Source: NORP110 sp051251595
Lineage (GTDB): Bacteria > Pseudomonadota > Alphaproteobacteria > Rhodobacterales > Rhodobacteraceae
NCBI GenBank assembly: GCA_051251595.1
Contig: JBPOFA010000007.1
Coordinates: 124,001-188,000 of the forward strand
DNA length: 64,000 nt
Direction of reading: 5' to 3'
Below the pieces are notes generated by a model, which searched no databases, had not been told where the DNA came from, and saw only the letters and a list, made by a program, of their open reading frames with translations. The position numbers and the translations under genes are program-made. Positions 41,693-50,900 of this stretch are shown here, piece by piece. Numbering within the stretch: the stretch's first letter is position 1; every line of letters begins with the position of its first letter.

Positions 41693-42886
41693 ATGAAACG
41701 AACCGAGACAAAGTCACGGGCCGGGGAAGGTGCGTCTGAAGTGTCCCATCCCGTGGCTGAGGTGAATGCCGCAATGGCTGGCTTTTTGTCAGACCTCACC
41801 ATTTTTCAAGACGAGATCAAATCCAAACTTAACAAACAGGAAGAGCGATTGACCATGCTGGATCGGAAATCTTTGAACGAGGGGCGTCCGGCCCTGTCTG
41901 CAGCCACCCCAGAGGGTGCCCCACATCAAAAGGCGTTTGAGAGTTACGTGCGCTCTGGCGATGATGATGCGCTGCGTGGGCTAGAGCTGGACGGCAAGGC
42001 GATGTCCACTGCTGTGGCCGCAGATGGTGGCTATTTGGTGGACCCGCAGACCTCTGACACGATCAAGAGCGTGCTGAAGTCCACGGCGTCCCTGCGCCAG
42101 GTGGCGTCGGTGGTGAATGTCGAGGCCACGACCTATGACGTGTTGATTGACCACACCGATGTTGGTGCGGGCTGGGCGACAGAGTCAGGTGGCGTCGCCG
42201 AAACCGGCACGCCGACGCTGGAACGGATTTCGATCCCGCTGCATGAGCTGTCTGCTTTGCCAAAGGCCAGCCAGCGCTTGTTGGATGACAGTGCTTTTGA
42301 CATTGAGGGATGGTTGTCTGCGCGTATCGCTGACAAGTTTGCCCGCGCAGAGGCTGCGGCCTTTGTTTCCGGGGATGGTGTGGACAAGCCCACGGGCTTT
42401 CTGACGCATTCTCTGGTGGATGACAGCATCTGGAGCTGGGGCACTGTTGGCTACATTCCGACGGGCATTGACGGTGATTTTGGATCAGCCGACAAAATTG
42501 TCGAAGTGGTTTACGCCCTTGGGGCGCAATATCGCGCCAATGCGACATTTGTGATGAATTCCAAGACGGCGGGCAAAGTGCGCAAGCTGAAGGACGCGGA
42601 TGGTCGTTTCTTGTGGTCTGACGGTTTGGCCGCAGGGGAACCTGCGCGCTTGATGGGCTATCCTGTGCTGATTGCCGAGGACATGCCGGACACGGATACC
42701 AACGGCGCGGCGATTGCCTTTGGTGACTTCGAAGCAGGCTATACCGTGGCTGAACGTCCCGACCTGCGCATTTTGCGCGATCCGTTCAGCGCCAAGCCGA
42801 ATGTGTTGTTCTATGCCACGAAACGCGTGGGCGGCGACATTTCCGATTTTGCGGCGATCAAGCTGCTGAAATTCTCGGTCGCCTAA
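41693..42886 (+). CDS. GTA g5, major capsid protein
   Basis: 397 residues of the HK97 fold. Residues about 1-95 are a charged, coiled scaffold-like region removed on maturation in relatives. The rest has GGYLVDPQTSDTIKS, KPTGFLTH, FVMNSKTAGKVRKLKDADGRFLW and MGYPVLIAEDMP, typical of phage major capsids. About 190 non-coding bases with two hairpins follow before g6. Confidence 0.97.
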   Translation: MKRTETKSRAGEGASEVSHPVAEVNAAMAGFLSDLTIFQDEIKSKLNKQEERLTMLDRKSLNEGRPALSAATPEGAPHQKAFESYVRSGDDDALRGLELDGKAMSTAVAADGGYLVDPQTSDTIKSVLKSTASLRQVASVVNVEATTYDVLIDHTDVGAGWATESGGVAETGTPTLERISIPLHELSALPKASQRLLDDSAFDIEGWLSARIADKFARAEAAAFVSGDGVDKPTGFLTHSLVDDSIWSWGTVGYIPTGIDGDFGSADKIVEVVYALGAQYRANATFVMNSKTAGKVRKLKDADGRFLWSDGLAAGEPARLMGYPVLIAEDMPDTDTNGAAIAFGDFEAGYTVAERPDLRILRDPFSAKPNVLFYATKRVGGDISDFAAIKLLKFSVA

Positions 42887-42971
42887 CGGCACGCCGGGAT
42901 GTGTCTGGCCCTGAGTTTGGGCCGGGCACGGGCGTGCGCCGTGTTTAACTGTCGTGTTGTCTAGCTGCTCC

Positions 42972-43046
42972 CCCTCCGTTCGAGCAATGCGGGAGGGTGC
43001 ACGCCCACACTGAGGTGGGGTCCGGGTTTCGGGCCGTGACCCCGCC
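42972..43046 (+). promoter_or_regulatory. Two hairpins after the capsid gene
   Basis: Hairpin 1: CCCTCC (42972-42977) with GGAGGG (42992-42997). Hairpin 2: GGTGGGGTC (43014-43022) with GACCCCGCC (43038-43046), one G-T pair. No T run. They could protect capsid mRNA or attenuate downstream genes so capsid protein is made in excess (inference). Confidence 0.5.
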
Positions 43047-43076
43047 TTGTTGGGGGTGAATTATCGGAGATTATGG

Positions 43077-43673
43077 ATGTTATTGGTCGAGCAAAGTTCG
43101 GTATCTGGGGCAGTTTTGCCAGTTGCTGAATTGAAAAATCACCTGATGCTGGGCACAGGATTTTCGGATGACGGGGCGCAGGATGTCTTGTTAGAGGCCT
43201 ATCTGCAGGCCGCCATCGCCGCGATTGAGGCGCGCACGGGCAAAATCCTATTGAACAAGTCCTATCGCATGACGCTGACCGCGTGGCGCGAAGCACAGCG
43301 CCAGCCTTTGCCGGTGGCGCCGGTGTCTTCGGTGGATGCGGTTCGGGTTGTGGACGGGCTGGGGCAGGCCAGCGTGATTGGGGCCGGGCAGTACCGGTTT
43401 CAGCCGGATATGCATCGCTCGGTTCTGTTTGGCACGACATCGGCCCTTCCGGTGATCGCGAATGACGGAACGGCAGAGGTGGATTTTGTGGCCGGATATG
43501 GCCCCGTCTGGAGCGATGTTCCCAAGGATTTGGGCCAGGCCGCGCTGTTATTGGCAGCGCATTATTATGAAAACCGGGCCGCTGCGGGCAGCGATGTCGG
43601 GTTTCCCCTTGGCGTGTCGGGTTTGTTGGAACCCTACAGAGAGTTGCGCCTGTCAGCCGGGGGACGGGCATAA
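43077..43673 (+). CDS. GTA g6, head-tail connector protein
   Basis: 198 residues; LPVAELKNHLMLGTGFSDDGAQD and LQAAIAAIEARTGKILL fit phage gp6-like/phiE125 gp8 connectors that sit below the portal. CGGAGA lies seven bases before ATG 43077. The stop overlaps the g7 start (TAATG). Confidence 0.9.
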   Translation: MLLVEQSSVSGAVLPVAELKNHLMLGTGFSDDGAQDVLLEAYLQAAIAAIEARTGKILLNKSYRMTLTAWREAQRQPLPVAPVSSVDAVRVVDGLGQASVIGAGQYRFQPDMHRSVLFGTTSALPVIANDGTAEVDFVAGYGPVWSDVPKDLGQAALLLAAHYYENRAAAGSDVGFPLGVSGLLEPYRELRLSAGGRA

Positions 43674-44008
43674 TGCGGGTGCATTTGAACCGAAAGCTGG
43701 TTCTGGAAGCGCCACAGCGCGTTCAGGACGGGGCAGGCGGCCACAGTGAGGTCTGGACTGCTGTTGGCACGGTTTGGGCGCAGGTGACGGCCGGGACGGG
43801 CAGAGAGATCGCAGGTCAATTCGTGACCGTGTCCTCTGTTCCCTACAAGATCGTTGTGCGCGGTGCGCCTGTTGGCGCGCCGTCCCGCCCCAAGCCGGAC
43901 CAAAGGTTTCGCGAAGGCAGCCGGATTTATCGCATTCTGGCTGTGTCCGAATATGACGCAAACGCGCATTACCTGATGTGTCATGCCAAGGAAGAGGTGG
44001 CCACATGA
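43673..44008 (+). CDS. GTA g7, head-tail adaptor (stopper)
   Basis: 111 residues with the SPP1 gp16-like pattern: NRKLVLEAPQRVQDGAGGHSEVW, TVWAQVTAGTGREIAGQ, and FREGSRIYRILAV. Such proteins close the head exit or join it to the tail. Coupled to g6 and to g8 (ATGA). Confidence 0.9.
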   Translation: MRVHLNRKLVLEAPQRVQDGAGGHSEVWTAVGTVWAQVTAGTGREIAGQFVTVSSVPYKIVVRGAPVGAPSRPKPDQRFREGSRIYRILAVSEYDANAHYLMCHAKEEVAT

Positions 44009-44415
44009 GCTATGGGATGGCGGCTGTTTTGCAATCTGCTGTGTACCAGCATTTGCTGGCAGATCCGGTTTTGTCCGGGTTGGTTGGCAGCAACATTTTT
44101 GACGCGGCCCCGGCGGGGGGCGTTCCGTCGCTTTATGTCAGCCTGGGGGATGAGGACGTCCAAGACGCTTCTGACAATTTCGGGCGCGGGGCGACGCATG
44201 AATTCACGGTTTCGGTGATCACGGATGTGTCGGGATTTTTGGCGGCCAAGGATGTGGCTGCGGCGATATCGGATGCGCTGCATGAGGCCCCTTTGGTCTT
44301 GTCGCGCGGGCGGTTGGTTTTGTTGCGATTTCAACGTGCCAAGGCACGGCGGGTAGAGACCGGAACCAAGCGCAGAATTGACTTACGTTTTCGGGCGCGG
44401 CTGGAAGACGACTGA
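44005..44415 (+). CDS. GTA g8, DUF3168 tail terminator protein
   Basis: 136 residues with the DUF3168 pattern ALQSAVYQHLLADPVLSGLVG-like start (one substitution at its second position), YVSLGDEDVQDASD, HEFTVSVITD and LRFRARLE. In siphophages and the GTA this protein caps the tail tube. ATG 44005 overlaps the g7 stop. Confidence 0.9.
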   Translation: MSYGMAAVLQSAVYQHLLADPVLSGLVGSNIFDAAPAGGVPSLYVSLGDEDVQDASDNFGRGATHEFTVSVITDVSGFLAAKDVAAAISDALHEAPLVLSRGRLVLLRFQRAKARRVETGTKRRIDLRFRARLEDD

Positions 44416-44442
44416 TTTTATTGATTTATTGGAGTTATTGCT

Positions 44443-44856
44443 ATGGGTGCCCAGAACGGCAAGGACCTTTTGATAAAGCTCGACATGACCGGTGCGGGTA
44501 TGTTCGACACGTTTGCAGGATTGCGTGCGACACGGATCGCGTTCAACACCGAAACCGTCGATGTGACCAGCCTTGAAAGCCAGGGCGGGTGGCGCGAATT
44601 GTTGGGGGGCGCTGGTGTGAAAAGTGCCTCTATCTCGGGATCAGGTGTGTTCCGCGATCACGCCACGGATGAACGTGCGCGGCAGATCTTTTTTGATCAG
44701 CAAGTGCCTGACTTTCAGGTGATCATCCCGGATTTCGGGATCATTGAGGGGCCGTTTCAGGTGACCTCGATCGAATATGCCGGAAGCCATGATGGGGAAG
44801 CGACCTATGAGTTGTCCATCGCCTCTGCCGGCGCGCTGACCTTTACGGCGATATAG
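44443..44856 (+). CDS. GTA g9, major tail tube protein
   Basis: 137 residues of the TP901-1 major tail family: GAQNGKDLLIKLD, GLRATRIAFNTETVDVTS, GGWRELLGGAGVKSASISGSGVF and YELSIASAGALTF. It builds the stacked tail tube. GGAGTTATTGCT precedes the ATG. Three bases separate it from g10. Confidence 0.96.
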   Translation: MGAQNGKDLLIKLDMTGAGMFDTFAGLRATRIAFNTETVDVTSLESQGGWRELLGGAGVKSASISGSGVFRDHATDERARQIFFDQQVPDFQVIIPDFGIIEGPFQVTSIEYAGSHDGEATYELSIASAGALTFTAI

Positions 44857-44859
44857 CGC

Positions 44860-45180
44860 ATGGCGAACCCATGGACAGGCGAGGTCGCGCTGATGATCGA
44901 CGGAGAGCGCCGCGTGCTGAAGCTGACGCTTGGGGCTTTGGCCGAACTGGAGGCGGAGCTGCAGGAAGAATCCCTGATGGCGTTGGTCGAGCGGTTCGAA
45001 AAAGGTGCGTTTTCCGGGCGCGACGTTCTGGCGCTGATCACGGCCGGGTTGCGCGGCGGGGGATGGGGCGGAACAGCGGGTGATCTGTTGTCCAGCGAAA
45101 TCGAAGGTGGCCCGATTGGGGCGGCACAGGCGGCGGGGCAATTATTGGCACGCGCCTTTGCGACACCAACGCCAAAATGA
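44860..45180 (+). CDS. GTA g10, tail assembly protein
   Basis: 106 residues: NPWTGEVALMIDGERRVLKLTLGALAELE then a Gly-rich GLRGGGWGG segment. This fits the GTA tail-tube-initiation/assembly chaperone (GTA_TAM-type) protein placed between tube and tape measure. Overlaps g10.1 by four bases. Confidence 0.88.
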   Translation: MANPWTGEVALMIDGERRVLKLTLGALAELEAELQEESLMALVERFEKGAFSGRDVLALITAGLRGGGWGGTAGDLLSSEIEGGPIGAAQAAGQLLARAFATPTPK

Positions 45181-45377
45181 ACATTTTTGATTGGCCCGGA
45201 TTGATGCGGGCCGGGATGCAGGGGCTTGGTTTGCGCCCGGACCAGTTCTGGCGGCTTACGCCAGGGGAATTGTTGTTGATGTTGGGTGAAGGGGCGACGA
45301 CAGCCCCATTGACGCGGGCGCGTTTGGATGCGTTGGCGCGTGAGTTCCCGGACACGAAGGAAGGACGCCACAGATGA
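45177..45377 (+). CDS. GTA g10.1, small tail assembly chaperone
   Basis: 66 residues with FDWPGLMRAGMQGLGLRPDQFWRLTPGEL, the Phage_TAC-type pattern of the rcc01693 family. It probably coats or delivers the tape measure during tail assembly. It starts within the g10 stop and ends within the g11 start, the overlap typical of chaperone-tape measure pairs. Confidence 0.9.
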   Translation: MNIFDWPGLMRAGMQGLGLRPDQFWRLTPGELLLMLGEGATTAPLTRARLDALAREFPDTKEGRHR

Positions 45378-46033
45378 CGGACGGATTTGAAACAGACCGG
45401 TTTGACGCGCAGATCGAGGCCTTGGATAGCGCGATGAGCAATTCTTCGGCGATGGCCTCGGCGTTTGAACAGGAACTGCGCCGGATGGAGGCGACTTTTG
45501 CGGATACGGGGCGTCAGGTGTCCTATTTGCAAAGCAGTATCAGTTCGGGGCTGCGCCGCGCGATTGATGGCTTGGTGTTTGACGGGGACAAATTGTCGGA
45601 TGCGTTGCGCCGGGTCGGTGAATCGATGCTGGATGCGGCCTATTCCGCGGCGATGCGGCCTGTGACGAACCATGTAGGTGGTTTGCTGGCCACGGCGGTT
45701 CAGGGCGTGACAGAAGCGCTGACGCCATTTGCCAACGGGGCGAGCTTTTCCCAGGGGCGCGTTATGCCGTTTGCGCGGGGGGGTGTCGTTTCGGGGCCGA
45801 CGAATTTCCCCATGCGCAATGGCACAGGCTTGATGGGAGAGGCCGGGCCCGAAGCCATCATGCCTTTGTCGCGCGGGGCGGACGGAAAGCTTGGCGTACG
45901 GGCAGAGTCTGGACGCGCCATCAACATCGTCATGAACGTGAAAACCCCGGATGTCGAAGGGTTTGCCCGGTCTCAAAGTCAGATCGCGGCCCAGTTAACC
46001 CGTGCCATCGGGCGCGGGCAACGCAATCGGTAA
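45374..46033 (+). CDS. GTA g11, tape measure protein
   Basis: 219 residues, very short for a tape measure protein but like the R. capsulatus GTA. The N-terminal half is helical, then FARGGVVSGPTNFPMRNGTGLMGEAGPEAIMPLSRG, the classic tape-measure C-terminal glycine motif. Its length sets the short tail. ATGA overlap with g10.1. Confidence 0.95.
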   Translation: MTDGFETDRFDAQIEALDSAMSNSSAMASAFEQELRRMEATFADTGRQVSYLQSSISSGLRRAIDGLVFDGDKLSDALRRVGESMLDAAYSAAMRPVTNHVGGLLATAVQGVTEALTPFANGASFSQGRVMPFARGGVVSGPTNFPMRNGTGLMGEAGPEAIMPLSRGADGKLGVRAESGRAINIVMNVKTPDVEGFARSQSQIAAQLTRAIGRGQRNR

Positions 46034-46042
46034 GGAGCAGCC

Positions 46043-46675
46043 ATGTCTTTTCATGAAATTCGGTTTCCCGCAAAGTTGAGCTTTGGGTCCGTCGGCGGGC
46101 CAGAGCGTCGCACAGAGATTGTGACGCTTGCAAACGGGTTTGAGGAACGCAACACCCCCTGGGCACATTCCAGACGCCGATATGATGCCGGGATCGGGAT
46201 GCAATCCCTGGATGATGTCGAAACGATGATCGCGTTTTTTGAGGCGCGTCAGGGGCAGGTTTACGGGTTTCGCTGGAAGGATTGGGCGGATTACAAATCC
46301 TGTCCGTCTTCGACCGATGTCGGTTTTCAGGATCAGGTGATTGCCCATGGCGACGGTGTGACAACGCAATTCCCGCTGAAGAAGTTTTATGAATCCGGCG
46401 GGACCCGATACGGGCGGATTATCACCAAGCCGGTTCTTGGCACCGTGCGGGTTGGTGTGGGTGGAACAGAGCTGACCGAAACGATCCATTTTGACGTGGA
46501 TGTGAACCTTGGGATCGTTACCTTTGATCACGCCCCGGAGGAAGGGGTTGAGATTTCAGCCGGGTTCGAATTTGACGTTCCGGTCCGGTTTGACACGGAT
46601 CACATTCAAACCTCTGTCGCCAGTTTTCAGGCAGGCGACGTGCCCAATGTTCCCGTGGTGGAGGTGCGCGTTTGA
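46043..46675 (+). CDS. GTA g12, distal tail protein (DUF2460)
   Basis: 210 residues: FHEIRFPAKLSFGSVGGPERRTEIV, NTPWAHSRRRYDAG and FRWKDWADYKS fit DUF2460 (TIGR02217 type), the ring joining the tail tube to the baseplate. TAAGGAGCAGCC lies before the ATG. The stop overlaps the g13 ATG by one base. Confidence 0.93.
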   Translation: MSFHEIRFPAKLSFGSVGGPERRTEIVTLANGFEERNTPWAHSRRRYDAGIGMQSLDDVETMIAFFEARQGQVYGFRWKDWADYKSCPSSTDVGFQDQVIAHGDGVTTQFPLKKFYESGGTRYGRIITKPVLGTVRVGVGGTELTETIHFDVDVNLGIVTFDHAPEEGVEISAGFEFDVPVRFDTDHIQTSVASFQAGDVPNVPVVEVRV

Positions 46676-47559
46676 TGGCGATCTCGGCAGAGTTAAAAGC
46701 CCATTTGGCCAGTGGTGCGACACATATGTGCCGCTGTTGGTCTTTGGCGCGGCGCGATGGCGTTGTGTTGGGGTTCACAGATCATGATTTGGATTTGAGT
46801 TTTGACGGCATTCAGTTTCGCGCCAGTGCAGGGCTGACCGCACGCGCGCTGGAACAAACCACCGGCCTGTCGGTCGATAACAGCGAGGCCCTGGGGATTC
46901 TGGCCCATTCAAGTGTGACCGAGGCTGATATTCAGGCCGGTCGCTATGATGGGGCCGGCGTTCAGGCGTGGTTGGTGAACTGGTCGGATCTGACGCAGCG
47001 CACGGTTTTGTTCCGCGGGACGATTGGCGAAATCCAACGAAAGTCAGGTGCGTTTCATGCAGAGCTGCGCGGCCAGACCGAAGGGTTGAACCAGTTGCAG
47101 GGGCGGGTGTTTCAAAAGACCTGTCCGGCGGTTTTGGGGGATGCGGAATGCGGGGTTGATCTGAGCAATGCCAGCTATTCGACAAGTTTGGCGGTAGAGG
47201 CTGTGCGCGAGCAAAAGTTCTTTGATTTTGCCGATATTTCCGGTTTCGCGGACCGCTGGTTTGAAAAGGGCCGCCTGCGCGTTGAAACGGGGTCGGCTGC
47301 GGGCTTGGTAGGGCTGATCAAAAACGATCGGCTGGGGCCGGATGGGCGCAGCATTGAGCTGTGGGAGGCCCTGCGTGCCCCCATTCAGCCCGGGGATATG
47401 ATCCGGATCGAAGCTGGCTGTGACAAGCGCCACGGGACGTGCCGTTTGAAGTTTAACAATCTGGTCAATTTTCGGGGCTTCCCGACATTGCCCGGCGAAG
47501 ACTGGTTGATGAGCGTGCCCAAGCGCGGCGCGGGCAACACCGGCGGGAGCCTTCAGTGA
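46675..47559 (+). CDS. GTA g13, baseplate hub iron-sulfur protein (DUF2163)
   Basis: 294 residues of the DUF2163 family: FTDHDLDLSFDG, ALEQTTGLSVDNSEALG, LRGQTEGLNQ, and cysteines in KTCPAVLGDAECGVDL and GCDKRHGTC. These conserved Cys correspond to the iron-sulfur ligands described for the R. capsulatus GTA hub. ATG 46675 is preferred to TTG 46672. Confidence 0.92.
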   Translation: MAISAELKAHLASGATHMCRCWSLARRDGVVLGFTDHDLDLSFDGIQFRASAGLTARALEQTTGLSVDNSEALGILAHSSVTEADIQAGRYDGAGVQAWLVNWSDLTQRTVLFRGTIGEIQRKSGAFHAELRGQTEGLNQLQGRVFQKTCPAVLGDAECGVDLSNASYSTSLAVEAVREQKFFDFADISGFADRWFEKGRLRVETGSAAGLVGLIKNDRLGPDGRSIELWEALRAPIQPGDMIRIEAGCDKRHGTCRLKFNNLVNFRGFPTLPGEDWLMSVPKRGAGNTGGSLQ

Positions 47560-47990
47560 TGGAACATGCAGCAGAACTTGCGCGCGGCTGGATCGGCACG
47601 CCTTATGTGCATCAGGCGTCCTGCAAAGGGGCAGGCTGTGATTGCCTGGGGCTTTTGCGCGGCGTTTGGCGAGAGCTTTATGGCGATGAACCAGAAGTGC
47701 CGCCGCCCTATTCAATGGATTGGTCCGAACCGCAACATAACGAAGAATTGTGGCAGGCGGCCAAACGCCATTTGATCCCGCAAAGCCGCAAGGTTTTGCG
47801 CCCCGGCGACGTGGTTTTGTTTCGCATGCGCACCGGTTCGGTGGCCAAGCATGTCGGGATCATCGGTGCTGGTGGTGCGGAGCCGAGTTTCATTCATGCC
47901 TATTCAGGGCATGGCGTTGTTGAAAGCGCATTTTCCGAACCGTGGCTGAACCGGATGGTCGCCATATTTGAATTTCCAGACAGGGGCTGA
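47559..47990 (+). CDS. GTA g14, NlpC/P60-type peptidase
   Basis: 143 residues. Catalytic Cys in GAGCDCLGLLRG, His in VAKHVGIIG and a polar third residue in FIHAYSGHGVVES. It is thought to cut peptidoglycan peptides so the particle can deliver DNA into the periplasm. GGGAG precedes ATG 47559, which overlaps the g13 stop. Confidence 0.94.
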   Translation: MEHAAELARGWIGTPYVHQASCKGAGCDCLGLLRGVWRELYGDEPEVPPPYSMDWSEPQHNEELWQAAKRHLIPQSRKVLRPGDVVLFRMRTGSVAKHVGIIGAGGAEPSFIHAYSGHGVVESAFSEPWLNRMVAIFEFPDRG

Positions 47991-47992
47991 AC

Positions 47993-50900
47993 ATGGCGAC
48001 GATTGTACTTGGGGCCGTTGGTGCCGCTGTTGGGGCCTCTGTCGGAGGCGGAATTTTGGGGTTGTCTTCGGTTGTTATCGGGCAGGCGATAGGCTCGGCC
48101 ATTGGGCGTTCGCTGGATCAGCGGTTGCTGGGCGGCGGCTCAGAGGTTGTTGACACGCCGAGGGTTGACCGCTTTCGCCTGACCAGCGCCGGGGAAGGTA
48201 CGGAAATCACGCAAGTTTATGGCCGCATGCGTGTGGGCGGTCAGGTGATATGGGCCTCTCGGTTCAAAGAGAAAGTCTCTGTTACGGGGGGCGAAGGGGG
48301 GAAAGGTGCGCCTCAGAGCCCCGAAATACGCGAGTATTCCTATTCGGTGAGTTTGGCGATTGCCCTGTGCGAGGGGGAAATCACCCGTGTTGGACGTGTC
48401 TGGGCGGACGGACAGGAGATACCGCGGGATGATTTGAATATGCGCGTGCATCGGGGCACCGCGACCCAGATGCCGGATTCCAAGATTGAGGCGATTGAGG
48501 GCGCAGGCAACGTGCCGGGGTTTCGGGGCATGGCCTATGTGGTGATCGGCAATCTTGATTTGGGGGCCTTTGGCAACCGCGTGCCGCAATTCACCTTTGA
48601 AGTCATGCGGCCCGGGCAAAACAAAACCGTCGATGCCGCAGACCCTGCCCATGGGGTGCAGGGCGTGGCCTTGCTGCCGGGGTCTGGGGAATATGTCATG
48701 GCGACAAAGCCCGTTTACCGGCCAAACGGACGTGGCCGGTTTATTCCGGCCAATGTCAATTCGCCAAGTGGCAAGACGGATTTTGTAACCTCAATGCAGG
48801 CGTTGAAAGAAGAGCTGCCAAATTGTGGGTCTGTGTCGTTGATCGTGTCCTGGTTTGGAGATGATCTGCGCTGTTCGGACACCAGCCTGCGTCCGAAAGT
48901 TCTTAGCGGCCATTCCGAAGGGCGCGAAATGCCGTGGAGCGTTTCTGGTCTGAACAGATCGACGGCGCAATCCGTGCCCAAGGTCGACGGGCGTTCGATC
49001 TATGGCGGGACCCCGACGGATCAATCTGTGACGGATGCTATTTCAAAGCTGAAGGCGCAGGGCAAGAAGGTGGTGTTTTACCCGTTTATCCTGATGGATC
49101 AGGTGGCCGGAAATACGCTTGTGGATCCCTGGAGCGGTCAAAGCGGTCAGCCACATCTGCCGTGGCGGGGGCGTATTACGCTGTCTTCTGCCCCTGGGCA
49201 GTCCGGCTCGCCAGATCAGTCTGCAAGCGCCGCGGCAGAGGTCGCGTCGTTCTTTGGGACGGCGCAGCCGGGTGATTTCTATCAATCTGCACAGGGTGTT
49301 GGATATACGGGCCCTGCGGAATGGTCATACCGACGCTTCATTTTGCATTATGCGCATCTTTGTGCCGCTGCGGGCGGTGTGAAAGCGTTTTGCATTGGGT
49401 CTGAAATGCGGGGGCTGACGCAGATCAGAGGGGCGAGCAATAGTTTTCCAGCCGTGGATGCTCTGGTCGCGCTGGCGGCTGATGTGCGCCAGATTTTGGG
49501 GCCGAACACCAGGATCGGCTATGCCGCCGATTGGTCGGAATATTTCGGCTATCACCCGCAGGACGGGTCGGGCGATGTGTTCTTTCATCTGGACGCGCTT
49601 TGGGCCGATGCGAATATCGATTTCATTGGGATCGACAATTACATGCCGTTGTCTGACTGGCGCGACGGTCAGAATCACGCGGATGCGGCCTGGGGCTCTG
49701 TGTACAATCCAGACTATCTGAAATCGAATGTAGCAGGTGGCGAAGGCTTTGATTGGTACTACGCTACGCCTCAGGATCGCGCCGCGCAAATTCGCAGCCC
49801 GATCACCGATGGCGCGCATGGAGAGCCTTGGATCTACCGCTATAAGGACATCAAAAGCTGGTGGTCCTTGCCGCATCACAATCGGGTCGGGGGCGTTCGT
49901 TCTGCGACGCCGACAGCCTGGTTGCCAGAGTCAAAACCCATCTGGTTTACCGAATATGGCTGCACCGCTGTCGACAAGGCGACCAATCAGCCCAACAAGT
50001 TCCTGGATGACAAATCTTCGGAATCGAGCCTGCCGCATTTTTCGGATGGCCGCCGGGATGAGCTTATCCAGATGCAGTATCTGCAGGCCATGTTGGAATA
50101 TTGGGGGGATGAAAGCCATAATCCGCAGTCTTCGATCTATGGTGGTTCAATGGTGGATATGTCTCGGGCGTATCTTTGGGCTTGGGACATGCGGCCATTT
50201 CCGTTCTTTCCGCATATTTCGAAACGCTGGTCGGATTCGAAAAACTATGCGCGGGGGCACTGGCTTAACGGGCGGTCCTCTTCGCGTTCGCTTGCAGATG
50301 TGGTGACAGAGATTTGCGCGCGCTCTGGCGTGACGGATATCGATACGTCCCAGCTGTTTGGTTATGTGCGCGGCTATTCGGTTTCGGATGTTTCGGGCGC
50401 TCGGGCGGTGTTGCAACCCTTGATGCTGGCCTATGGGTTTGACGTGATCGAACGTGGCGGCACATTGATGTTCCGCAACCGGGATGGGGTGTTGGACACA
50501 GCCCTTGGGGCGCAGGATGTGTCTTGGCTCAGCGAGCAGGAAACCCCGGTAGAGCTGACCCGCGCCCCGGACGCCGAAACTGTGGGGCGGCTGCGTCTGA
50601 ATTTCGTGGATTCAGATGGCGATTATGATGTGCGCACCGAAGAGGCTGTGTTTCCCGATGACAGCTCGCTGGCGGTGTCACAATCGGACATCCCCTTGTT
50701 GCTGACCCGGGCAGAGGCGCGGGCGATCACGGAAAAATGGTTGGCCGAGGCGCGTGTGGCGCGTGACAGCATCCGGTTTTCCCTTCCGCCCAGCCGGATG
50801 GAGATCGGTGCAGGTGACGTGGTACAATGGCAGGACGACACAGGGGGCGCACGGTATCGCATCGACCGGGTGACGCAGGCCAATGCCCAACTGGTTGAAG

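Noticed and set aside
45038..45976. Minus-strand frame across g10-g11
   Set aside because: Shadow of overlapping GTA genes with recognised families.
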